This document shows positions 13,801 to 24,874 of a stretch of 29,437 nt of DNA, piece by piece (position 1 is the first letter of the stretch; each line of letters begins with the position of its first letter). Below the pieces are notes generated by a model, which did not search any database, was not told where the DNA came from, and saw only the letters and a list, made by a program, of their open reading frames with translations. The position numbers were made by a program, and so were the translations under genes. The DNA lies in the NCBI GenBank assembly GCA_014825775.1, contig MVAQ01000250.1, forward strand, positions 1 to 29,437. Reading direction: 5' to 3'. The stretch is from Krasilnikovozyma curviuscula. Its lineage: Eukaryota > Basidiomycota > Tremellomycetes > Cystofilobasidiales > Mrakiaceae.

Positions 13801-16800
13801 ATGCTGGTTGCCCTGCAGAACACTTACCGCTCACCATTCTTGCTGTCAGCTCTCGAGTACTCATGGACTCTGCAAAGCAGGTGGTGATATCTGATTTGGG
13901 AACAGGATCAAGGTTGAGCTCACTGATCAATTTTCGAAACACCATGGAAGGAGTATTTGCGTTTCTCACGTCTATTCTTGAAGTGAGTCCTCATTAATTT
14001 ACCCGTCAGGAAATCTGGACGAGGTTTCACTTGCGCCGTTTTCTAGGTAACTGGAGCTCTATCGGCGGATTTCCCGGAACTCATTGAATCTACCATTTAC
14101 CAAAGACTCGCCTTTCTTACGGGGTTGGTCCTGGGAGATCCAGCTCAGGTCCATCTATGCTCTCAAATCCTGACAATGGTGACAAACTTCGATGAGGATA
14201 CTGACGTCCCCTCTAACGAAATTTCCAAGAAGCTCAAGTTGGATGGGTACACTTCGGATGCTGTACAGATGGCCAGGAAGAAGCTAAGAGAGGAAATGTT
14301 GTCCAGAGATTTTGGAGCAGGTGAGTGTTTTTCGGAGTTATAACCTTCGCAGGAGTAAGCTCATCAATGAGACTTTACTTCTCGTAGCTGCAAAGCTGCA
14401 ACAAAAACGGCTTCGGTTGACCCTCGGGCCATTGTTATTGCCATCTGCGTAAGTGTACTTGCTAGTTCTAATGTCGCAGCAAATTCATCGTTTCACTTTA
14501 ACATCTCTAGCCCCAATTTCCAACTCTGGTGTCAGTGCTACTCCAGGTGGGTATCTCTCAACTCCCGAACCAACACACACAATTCTAGTGCTGGGAGCGG
14601 AGTTGAAGGAACAGACCTGAATAAGGAGGAATTGGTCGAATGGAGTAACCTCTCATCATTTTTGGCATCCTTCGCTTCTTGTTGCATTTTGCCTGCCAAC
14701 GAGATGGCCCGATTGGCCCAAGTTGCTCCTTCAGTAGCAGAGTTGGCAAATGGAGCTGACCCTAGCATGGTACTGGAAGAGTTCGTGGGAATGGCAGTAG
14801 ATCTATTAGTGTCAAACATCACCATCCGTGAAACCATTAAAGAAGCACTAGGAAGTGATTTGAATCCTGCCGTATTTGGCCTCCTCAGTACCAAGCTTCT
14901 CAAGTAAGTGCCTTTTCACCTTTATACAAGCTTCTTGCTCAAAGCTGACCTTTGCGCTTGATCTTCAAGGATCATAGACCACTTCTTCGATACCAGAGGA
15001 AACGTTCATATGGATGCAGCTTATACTGTCTTCGTAGATCAGGCCATCTCAATGCTGAAGCTGGTATTCGATCGGATTTCGCCTGAAGATGATCCAGCCC
15101 ATACTCAAAGGATCAATACACAGGAACTATTGGTCAGGTTGGGCCGTTACGTTGATAATCTTGAAGCTTCTAAACACCAGTCGCTGGTTTCTATCCTTCG
15201 GATCAAAGGACGATATACTGGTCTTTGCGAGGTAATTGCTTTGAAACGTGACCTTATTTGTACTCCAGCTATGGATGAGGTTCGTAACGACATGCTTCAA
15301 ACTATTGCTGGTTGGGCAAAGTCTCCCGCTCAGCCAGTGGTACGTTTGCTTCGTTTCCCATTCGCTAAGTGTACTACTTGAACGATATTGACTCCTTTTG
15401 CCGATGGTAGCTTCTATCGGAGAATGGAAAAATTCCTGACGAAGCAGTCTTGATCCTCTCTGCCAACAAGGATCTTGATTCTGCAATTTTACGCTCCATA
15501 GTTCCCCTGAGTGATGGACTCAAGATACAAGCAATTTTTCCTGATGAGCAAGGGCTATCCATCGCAGATAGAACCAAGATTTTCCTCCAACACATGAACC
15601 TGCTAATAGAAATCTTGAAGAGGACTTCTGCATCGCCTGTGAGATATCTTCTTAAAGTTGCGTCTTCATTCAAAAGCAGCTCATTTTTGTATGTTTTATA
15701 AGACCTCGGACACTGCATCAGGCGAATCGTCCACTTTTTCAATGTTGTCAAAACGCAACCATAAAGTGAGCAATCTCGCTTCTGGGTGTGAAACTTCCCA
15801 TCACTTGACACTTTTTTTTTCTTTGTTTCCAGGAACAGAAAGACACCACTTCTTTGATCATCAGAGCTTGTAAGAAATGATATTCCTCAATCTTCGAAGA
15901 TTAAACCTGACCCTTGCGCTGCTTAGTGGCTAACTTACTGAGCGCAAACTTGGACGTCGGTCTTAAACATGCTCTCTCACTAGGATACCATGAAGACAAT
16001 CGCATCAGAATTGCTTTTCTAGCAGCAATAGACTTGGCCGTTCAAGAAGATTCTACTGGGAACATCCTGCGACTAGAGTCTGCTTCAGCTCCTACGCCTC
16101 TTTTGGATCTGGTGTCCGCAGAAAACCTGACCGCTGTTCGAGCTATAATTGAAGCTTGTAACTCGACAAATTTTGATGAAATATCTGGGGTCTTACTTCG
16201 AGCCTTTGAACGTCAGGGGAGAGTCTTTAGACTATTGCAACTTGCAATCGAGATTGAAGTGGAACAAACAGGTCAGTAATGAAGGCTTACTCTCCTGGGG
16301 ACGCAGTCCTATTGAGAACTGCTATTGACAACTTCTCAACATAGACCATGAAACTGAAATCTTCAGGAGGACATCACTTACTAGTCGGTTACTCACTTCA
16401 TACGCTCAGGCTCATGGACACAACTACCTGAAAATGGTTCTTTCACCTCCTTTGGACAAGATCAGGAACGACCCTCTCAAATTTTCTTTCGAGCTCGATC
16501 AATCCAAGGCGGATGCTTCAGATTTCGCATCCAGTATCCAAGAAATTCAAGCTAGGGCAGTGCTGTTCCTCGACAGGATCTTCGAGAATTCCATGAAACT
16601 TCCCCCGTAAGCTTCTTACACCAACTACAATGCGAAAGCTGCGCTGATGGAACTCCGTCTTATGTGTCATCTATAGAGCTCTAAGATACGTTTCAGGACT
16701 TATCTCAAGTGAGGTGAAAAAAAAATTCCCCACTTCAGCATTACTTGCTGTAGGAGGCTTTGTGTTTTTAAGGTTCTTTTGTCCAGTAATTGTATCTCCC

Positions 16801-19800
16801 GAGTCCATCGAAACAGAAGTCGACAATCGCAGTGCGAGGAAATCTTTACTCCTCGTCACCAAAATCATCACAAACCTGTCTAACCGAGTCAATGTCGGTG
16901 GTTCTAAGGAGTCAGGCATGGAGGCATTCTTAGGTTTGATGAAAACCTACCAACCGCGAATGGATGATTATCTTCAAAGTATACCAGTAGGTATCCATTT
17001 CTTTAAGTTTTTCCTGTCGAACACACTTTTTCTGAATGATCTCTTTGACACTAGTATTACGACAAGTCTGTCGCGAGAGATATCGAGTTGACCGATATAG
17101 CGTTGGACAGGTTGGATGATGATGCAGACGAGGCATCGCTTGCTGTGTTCCTGTTGAAGAACCAGGAAACTCTGAGGTCTTACGCTTCATACTTCCCTGA
17201 TACTGCACATGCGGTTGAAGGTCTGCTGAGCCGAGCTCGACGCGGCCGTTGGAACGAGAGGTCATTGCTCATTCCTCGTGGAGATAACACGATGGCAAAC
17301 ATTCTCCGTCGAAGCGTTGGGATCAACGTCGATTCTGTTCGCGAAGTGTTCTACGAGAGCCCCCAGAAGGTTCGAATAGTTCGCTCCTCTCCACTTGCAC
17401 TTCAACTGACATTGCGTTTTGATATGTTGATAAGGATCGGTCAAAGCTGTTCTATCTAATAGCCAGTAAACTAGATAATGTTGATTTTGACGACCTGACA
17501 TACTGGATCGTGAAGGTAAGTCTATGCCTCTGAGGACCATTCTTCAAATGGATCTCTGACTTTTTCTTCTGTACAGAACATCCACGATTGCCCCTCCTTT
17601 GACCTCATCATAGACACTATCTTCTACAACTGCTCCTCTGAACCCCCAACGCAATGGTTCAGAGACCTTCATCGTATCCTCACGATTGAGATCGGGAGTA
17701 GACTAGGAAACATCTTCCTGTACTGTCCTAATTCTTTTCTTCTTCGAAGGATGGCGAGAGTGGAGAACGTTGTTGGATCAGGCGGTCTGTTAAGGAAAGT
17801 AGTGGCCGTGAGTAGTCAAATGGAATTGGCTCGGGCTGTATCATTACCCGTTTCTTCTTTGGATCTGCCCTTCTCAACGCGTAAGTAGATCGTGTGTATC
17901 CGTCGTTACTGCGATTGTTGTTGTTAACTCTTTCTCATTTACTAGGATATATGGAAACTAAAAATTCTATACGCTTTGAGGTGGATTTGGCAAACAGGTA
18001 CGGCCAACATTATACTGCTGTACTTGCATTGGACAGAAATGTTTTGAAAATATCCAGTGTACGTCTACATCAATGTTTATCCTCTCCCTCTCTCCCTCTC
18101 CCTCCCTCCCCTCCCCCTTCGTCAAAGTGCTTGACATCAGTCCCTTTTTGCTTTTTTTATAGCTTCGTACGAAGAACTTGAGCTCATCTGTGATCAGTAT
18201 TATTACCGACTTCTATAAACTGAGCGATATTGAAGATGCTTTCCCATTGTCTTCTGCTACAAAGGATTTGTTGGGAATTAAACAAAGTGGCTGCGGCGTC
18301 ATAACAATGAGAAGTTCAAGTAAGTTAAATTACTTTCTCTGACTGAGTCACTCTTGACCAACTCCAACTCTACGCCCATTCCGTAGAACGGGAAGAGATC
18401 CTTCAACATCTTTCAAGGATATCGGCGTCTCACGGTTCTGAGCTTGCCGATGCTCGCCGTTTTCGCCCAGAATATGCCACTGGATCCTTAGTCCAAATTT
18501 CAATCCACAATATCTGTCATGACGACCAGTCTGTGCGAAACTCGGCTTTCCATTTGTTGAACCAACGTGCGTTTCGTGTGATAGAGGAGGACCAAATATC
18601 GTGTTCAACAGCTGAATAATGTGACTCTTTTTGATAGTATCGTTAAACCTTGCTCTGGGACTCCCGGTAAATCATCTTGAAGGTGCGTATTTGACTGAAT
18701 CAAAACAACTTATTTTGTTCGTTTCCTCACTAGACTTTTTAATGACCTCAGGCCTCCAAGTGGCTCCAAATGCTATTGGCGTCCTGAAAGAAATATGTAA
18801 CTCAATCGCAGAGTTTTCTCCGCGATTGGTTCTGCCAGTTCTCAAAGAAGTAATCTGTGGGATGGAGAGAGCAACAGAACGGCAACAAGCCATCATTGTG
18901 TCGTTACTCCCCGCCTGGATTGCACAACTGCCTCTGTCTTTAGAACCTGGCTCCACTACCGATTACGCATTGTATGACGTGAAAGGCATACTTGCTTCTC
19001 TAGTTGAACTCACCATGTCGTCGAACAAGGTAAGTTCGTGGTCTTTTTTAGCGATTACGACGCTGACATGTGGCTTCCATCACCAGTCCCTCGTTGCCCT
19101 TCTCCATCAACATGTATGGCAACACGTTGGTAAATTGAATCCACCATTTGAAAACACCGTCTTAAATATATCAATTGGACTGCTCGAACACATCACACTC
19201 GAATTAGGAAACAGTAGCGTGCGCTCTGAGATCGCAGCTGAAATCCTCTGTTCACTTTCGTCAGTGCAGACTAGAGCGCATCTAATGGCCTCACTTCGCA
19301 AAGTAAGCTGTGTCTCATCTCCTCACTGAAAGCGGATCGCTTAGTCCATTTTCTTCTACAGGCTGTGGAAAAACTTGCGAGGGAGCCGTGTGACATTCCT
19401 GTTGACCACCACCCATCCTTTAGCAAAATAGCAACACTGCTCTTCTTGAACTTACGTCTGGGGTTTGATCCAAAGGACATCCTACGCGCGCAATTTGTTG
19501 TGCCTGATCTTTGCTTTGTCGTCACTTTGTGAGTTAACAATATTCTTTGGAGTCTTAAGCTTCTCATAGACTTAGTATTTCTCTCTGTCATCTTTCTGTA
19601 GACTTGCTGGTCTTGGCACAACTGAAAATCGGATCCACTTGCACAGCTTGGTATGCGGAGTGCTCCAGGCGTTGGTGCTGTCCCTTTCAGGATCGTATAG
19701 TGATATCCAAAGAGCGTCATCCATGTTGGCTCGCACTACGCACAAGGAGTGCTTATCCTGGTTTGGTCTAGTAGCTTCAGGACGGGATCTCACCTCCATC

Positions 19801-21311
19801 ACAGAATCTTCCTTAAGTCTTGACGTAATCTTCACAAAGCAGATTTCCTTGGTGGAAGGAATCACATCTTTCATGCTGGATGTCTGTGAAGTGGTCTGCC
19901 CCACAGCGGAGGTCAGCAACTCTTGTACGTTTTCATTCTTATCTGAGTCTGTGTTGAGTCTCTTTACTGATTACCAACTAACAGGGAAATCTCGATGGAC
20001 CAGTTTGCTGTCTGCGGTCTGCTTCTCGAGCCAAAAATCAGTAAGGCCGAAAGCCTTTCTCATTCTCAGTCGGCTCGTTTCACATCAGCTCGACACGGAT
20101 TTGGTTGGTCAAATCGCCTACAACCTCAAGATTGCGTTGATATCCTTCAAGGAATCTTCAACATTTGATGTAGTTTGTGTACTTTATTGTTACAACGCCC
20201 TGATCTCAGAGTTCTCGAGATCACCTCAAGAACTTGGAGACCTGTTCTGGCTTGCGGTTGGTATTCTTCAAGTCGGGAGCATTCCACTGTTTGCAGCTGC
20301 AGTACGGTTGATGGGCTCCATTCTATCAAGTTTGGCGGCGATCAACGGTGTTTCGAACGATCTAGAAGACGTCTTGATGTTCAGTCATACAGACACTGGG
20401 AACAGTATCTCATGGGAATTGGATGAACTTCGTGGAGTCTCATTCACAAACTCATTCTTCTATTCTTTGGGCGTCACCCTCTTGCCCGGAATTCGGTAGG
20501 CCTGACTGTCTGAACCCTCCTTTCTCAGAGGAATATGCTCACCCCATTTTCTTGCAGGAACCCACTTCTTTCTGCGGAAACAAAGCAGCTTTTTCAAAGC
20601 ATTATTCAACTCTCTGAACGATTTCCTTCAGTAACTACAGTCCCATTCATTCTCCCATTGCTGGTTGTGGAGGAAGGCCGCCTAGTTGGTTCATCTGTTC
20701 AACCAGCTGTAGCCCAGAAGTTGAATGCACTCCTACGTTTATTGGATGATATTTCTCCTGTCAAGTTCTGGCAGGCTCTTCATATCTTGGTGAGCTTGAT
20801 TCCCTACGTCATTTAACCGATGCTGATGTGGTTCGTTCATAGGACGTCGAAGATGAAATCAACGCTTTCTCTATTTGTCTCTCTCTCCTGGAGTCAGCAA
20901 AAACAGCTGGAGAGAGAACAGTGCTTCTGAAGATAATTTACAGCGCCGCTCTTTCAGTCCCTCGATCGCTGTCGGTCTGGTAAGCATTTCCAACAGCAGC
21001 GTGAATGGTCACCTTTTGCTGACGAATCTCTATTTAATTAATCTTTTAGCTATCCGATGATATCTGCGGCATTCTCGACCATCCTGAACTCTCCTGCCAG
21101 CAAGGAGATCCTCGAACTCATCACCCTCATTTCCGCAGAACTTTGGGCTCATGGAATAGTTTCCACCCTGGATTCATCGGAGAGCATTATCGAGTGGGAA
21201 CTCTCACAGCTTTTAGCACAAAACTCAATGACTGGCGCTCTTACTGCAACAAACTTTCCACACCTTCAAGACGACTTTGTCAGGAAAGTAGCCGCTCTAG
21301 TTATCTTCTAA
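10813..21311 (+). CDS. IRA1: Neurofibromin/IRA-type Ras GTPase-activating protein
   Basis: Thirty-six exons join in phase to about 2695 aa: 10813-11034, 11115-11264, 11373-12156, 12243-12583, 12665-12841, 12904-12972, 13053-13205, 13277-13348, 13437-13783, 13850-13982, 14047-14320, 14388-14448, 14511-14546, 14589-14903, 14970-15339, 15411-15638, 15703-15765, 15833-15869, 15927-16271, 16345-16606, 16677-16986, 17055-17369, 17435-17515, 17577-17880, 17946-18058, 18163-18319, 18387-18566, 18638-18682, 18734-19029, 19087-19302, 19362-19528, 19602-19924, 19985-20495, 20558-20789, 20843-20979, 21050-21311. The GAP domain has an arginine finger in IFRRTSL (Arg1400) and the FLR block in VFLRFFCPVIVSPES (Arg1512); their spacing fits neurofibromin. 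Residues about 1690-1960 (NIHDCPSFDLIIDTIFYN, then FRDLHRILTIEIG) look like the Sec14-PH module, and the rest is helical-repeat-like. It should switch Ras to the GDP form and so damp cAMP/MAPK signalling. Individual splice sites in the less conserved parts are less certain. Confidence 0.94.
18081..18120 (+). repeat. 40-nt pure pyrimidine tract in a RasGAP intron
   Basis: Every base from 18081 to 18120 is C or T, made of imperfect CTCCC/CTCTC units. It sits in the 104-nt intron 18059-18162, 42 nt upstream of the acceptor. It could act as an extended polypyrimidine tract or simply be low-complexity sequence. Confidence 0.8.
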
Positions 21312-21681
21312 TGACTAGCTCGACAACGTCTGTCGACCATGACTTACTACTATAACGACGATACTTAGCGCTTGCCTGTTACAGGTTAATTGTAGTGATA
21401 TTACTGTGTTTTTAAAGCAGTTTCGTTTTTGTGTACATCGAGAAAGTAAGGGATGTAGAGGCGTCGCTCACAGCGAACATTGTGTGCATGGTATGCAGTC
21501 GCAATTTCGGAGAAAGAAAAGGAAAAGGGAAGGGGAACGAGGAAGATAAAGAAAAGTGTCGTACATGACATGATCTAGAGATTTGGAGTGCTGACTGGCC
21601 ACTCGTACGTCGCATCCGAACGCTAGGTAAAGTGGGCCAAGAAACAAGGATGAGCCCCCGGTCAGATCCAAAGGCAGGTAA
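21312..21681. other. Convergent spacer, RasGAP / G6PD
   Basis: This is 370 bp between two stop codons on opposite strands. It holds both 3' ends. Short chance frames are present on the minus strand, including purine-rich coding-like sequence around 21500-21555. No recognisable gene or motif is seen. Confidence 0.6.
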
Positions 21682-24397
21682 TCAATGACAAACCTTGAAT
21701 CCGTAACTTTCAGCAAAAGTGTCAACTTCCTTTGGTCCTCTTGATCCGTATGGGTATGGCTCAGGCTTTGGTGGGGCATCGGCACCTTCAATCCAATGCA
21801 GCAGAGGAGTGAAGATCTTCCAGGCGGCATCGAGCTCATCGTCTCTAACAACTATTTGATGGGATAGAGGCGAATGATGACAGCAGTCAGCCGACGAACA
21901 GTTCTGGGTTGCGATAATGGCCTGCTGACTCACAGTTGGAATGATCACCCTTCACGGCATCGAGGATCAAGGCTTCATAAGCTTCAGGGATCTGAGTGCC
22001 TTCGAATCGTCTCTTGTAAGTCAAGTCCAACTCCGTTGGCATAGCCCTTGTGATGAGACCAGGAGTCTTGGCATTCATCTTCATGTAGATGGCTTCTGAT
22101 GGTTGGATTCTGATGACAAGCTCGTTTCTGGCAATATCCTTGAAGATGCCTTGGGTAACATCCTTGTATTGCACTCGAATCTCAACCTTGGCCTCGTTCA
22201 AAGCTGTTGAGTGTCAAAAGTCTAATCTCAGCAATGCACTGACACGCGAGATTAGCACATGAAATGACGAACCTTTTCCTGCTTTCATAATGAATGGAAC
22301 ACCTTCCCACCTTGGATTGTTAATCCAGAGAACCATGCTGGCAAAGGTTGGACAGTTGGAACCCTTTGGAACGGTGTCGTCCTCTAAGTAGCCTGGCTTT
22401 CCGTTAGCACCAACGTATTGCCCCAAGAGACACTCATCCCTCTTGATTGGTGGAATACAACGGAGAACCTTCACTTTCTCGTCACGAATATCTTCAGCTG
22501 AGAACGACACTGGACGCTCCATGGTGAGGACTGAGAGGGCTTGAAGCAAGTCTATTGACATTCAAGTATGAATGATAACTCGATAAGCATTTGCATTCAG
22601 AGACGTTTGGATGCTGTAAGGACGTACGGTTTTGACAGATATCACGAATGATACCAAATTCATCGAAGTAACCACCGCGACCTTCGGTACCGATAGCCTC
22701 CTTGAAAGTGATTTGAACGTTCGAAATGTAGTTCTTATTAAAGGCACTGTCTAAGAACATGTTTCCAAACCTCAAGACGAGCATGTTCTTGACCATCTCC
22801 TTTCCGAGGTAGTGATCAATTCTAAACGTCTCGTCTTCGGTCCACTCCTTCTTCAAAGCAGACATCATCTCTCTTGACGACTCGAGGTCTTTACCGAAAG
22901 GCTTCTCAATGACAATTCTGCAGACGTGGGGTGGCTCGAGGTAGTTGTTCTTTCTGAGGTGGGAGGCGACCGTGGTGAAGACCGAAGGTGGGAGAGCCAT
23001 CTGAGAACCAAGCAAAGACAAATTTTGATTAGCAATCTCGCTGAATCACATCAATGTAGAAACATGAAACCCACATAGAACAGTCTGGAAATTTCACCCT
23101 CCTTTTTGCTCTCAATCTCCTTCAAGTGCTTCTCTAAAGCCTGGAATCCATCGTCCTGATCGTAAGCTCCACTGACGTAAGTAGAGATACTCTGGAACTC
23201 TTCCAAAGATTTGGTGATCTTGTCCTTCTATTGTAATAATTCGCCGACAGACAAAAAGAGGGAAAGTTGGTGTGGAGGTAAGGAAATTTCGTCAGTTTTC
23301 GTTGAATTCCAAAAAAAGAGAGGGATCTGGGGACGACTTGAGGTATTGCCCCAGTGCTGAAGGGAACGATACGGACCTCTTCGCCATCTTCCTTTGGAAG
23401 TTTGATGTAAGAGACTTGTCTTTTGTGGAACTCATCGGCATCCATCTTTGTTCGAGCATAACCGACGATGTGGGTATTCTTTGGCAAAAGACCTTGACGG
23501 AACAAGGTGAAAAGAGCTGGGAAAGTCTATGAGAGTCATTTGTTAAAGTTAGAGACGTCGTAACCAGCGTCAGTCAGTGATGCTAGGGAAGACATTGCCG
23601 CAAAGTAAGCTTCGGTGAAAGAATCGATTTTGACGAACCTTCTTCTTCGCCAAGTCTCCAGATGCACCGAGGACTATATCATTATAGACAGACCAAAGAT
23701 GTTGAGCAAACGGGGGAGAGGAAAGGCACAATGAGCAAGCATGTCAGTCTCGGGTTGTTCCCGTATTTTCTATACCTCCGGCCTTAGCGAACAAACAAGC
23801 AGTGCAGCAAAGTGAACCAAGCATCACTTGAAAGACTTTACACAGAAAAGAATTCTTCAAGGGACAAGAGAGCTGCCGCAACCTAGCAAGCCATCGACAT
23901 TACCGCCCTTCGAGATGACGGCATCACATTTTTTAGAGATAAAAAATCGACTGATGCTCCTCGACGGTTGATATATGCAGCTAGGAGTGAAGAGGACATC
24001 TCTTGTTGGTCCTTCATATCCTTCAGGCTGGAAAACAGTTCCATTGAGCAGAGATCCATCGTCCCGAGCCATTCGGACCCTTACTCATCCCCAATGGGCA
24101 TCAATGCAGCGAAGCAATGAATCCCGCCAACTCTCCCCTCCTTCACAAGCATATATTTGTATCCCCACAAAGCCAAAGACCAAGATAAAAGGTGCCCAAA
24201 CTGTCGAAAGGAACGGACTCACCAATGACGATACTATTGTCCCCCATCGCCTGATGGCTCCCCTCCATGCTTGGGATTGAACCTGCTCCGGACATGATAT
24301 GGCTCTTGGTGTCGTGTGGCTTCTCTGTGTTTTCTCTGTGGATGGATGGATTGGGTGAGGAAGTCCTAAAGATCTTTTGGATGGCGTTGAGGGACAT
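21682..24397 (-). CDS. ZWF1: Glucose-6-phosphate 1-dehydrogenase
   Basis: Eight exons in transcript order: 24397-24223, 23673-23639, 23526-23377, 23227-23075, 23000-22628, 22551-22273, 22203-21934 and 21851-21682, giving 534 aa from the first ATG. The enzyme oxidises glucose 6-phosphate with NADP+ at the entry to the oxidative pentose phosphate pathway in the cytosol and supplies NADPH. Diagnostic blocks are the dinucleotide motif [21 protein letters not shown], the substrate/catalytic block [27 protein letters not shown], and [18 protein letters not shown]. The [10 protein letters not shown] block is encoded by a 35-nt exon behind a 549-nt intron. A second in-frame ATG at 24295 (residue 35) would give 500 aa, closer to the usual length of the family. 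The C-terminus stops at GFKVCH, shorter than many fungal homologues, which carry a Y-x-W-containing tail. Confidence 0.97.
23674..24222 (-). other. 549-nt first intron of G6PD
   Basis: The donor GTGAGT at 24222 and an acceptor ending TAG at 23674 join in phase to give [14 protein letters not shown] across the junction. It is several times longer than most other introns in the window. A minus-strand frame of 71 codons at 23857-24072 shows no family motif and is not called as a gene. The length could hide regulatory elements or an alternative first exon. Confidence 0.8.
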
Positions 24398-24874
24398 TCG
24401 AAATCGCTAGTAAGCCCACCCGACGACGATTAGGGAAAATATCAGAGCGTGGCAACCACAGCGGTTATCGCCCGATAAAACCAACTGAGGGCAGCAGACT
24501 GGGTACACAGACTCACTGGGTGGGTAAAGATTTCACTCAATTCAACTCTATAGTCGTCGTTGGATGTCAAACTCGAGCGATGGTTTAATGTCCGGTTCTC
24601 CTCTTGCCCACCGGTGCGGCGTTCCCTTTTTTTAGTTGTAGTGGAGAGTTTACAAGACAGGCGCTCGCAAAAAAAAAAAACCAAAATAAGAAATTATGTA
24701 TAGGGTTGATCTACGTCATGTTGAAGAAATACGGGCAATAGATCGGCTACGAGAGTATCTGCACTCAACAGGTAGGCGAAAGAACGAGACCATGGCGAGC
24801 CGTAAAGCGGTAAGTGTGGGATCACAACTATCTCCTGAAAGTGGACAGCATACTAAGAAGACAGACTCGTGGCA
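24398..24874. promoter_or_regulatory. G6PD promoter region and 3' end of the HyuA-DUF917 gene
   Basis: This is 477 bp between the stop of the HyuA-DUF917 gene and the first ATG of G6PD, both on the minus strand. It carries a 12-nt A run at 24669-24680, about 272 nt upstream of the G6PD ATG; such poly(dA:dT) runs often keep promoters free of nucleosomes in fungi. Short plus-strand frames here (for example 24696-24878) have no recognisable content. Confidence 0.55.

Noticed and set aside
13715..13969. 84-codon minus-strand frame antisense to the RasGAP gene.
   Set aside because: It lies over well-supported coding exons and an intron of the RasGAP gene and has no recognisable content.
23857..24072. 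71-codon minus-strand frame inside the long G6PD intron.
   Set aside because: It has no family motif, and the intron ends join the G6PD exons in perfect phase. It remains only a remote candidate for an alternative first exon.
24669..24680. 12-nt A run as a possible poly(A) or retroelement tail.
   Set aside because: There is no target-site duplication or element-like sequence beside it; a promoter poly(dA:dT) run is the simpler reading.
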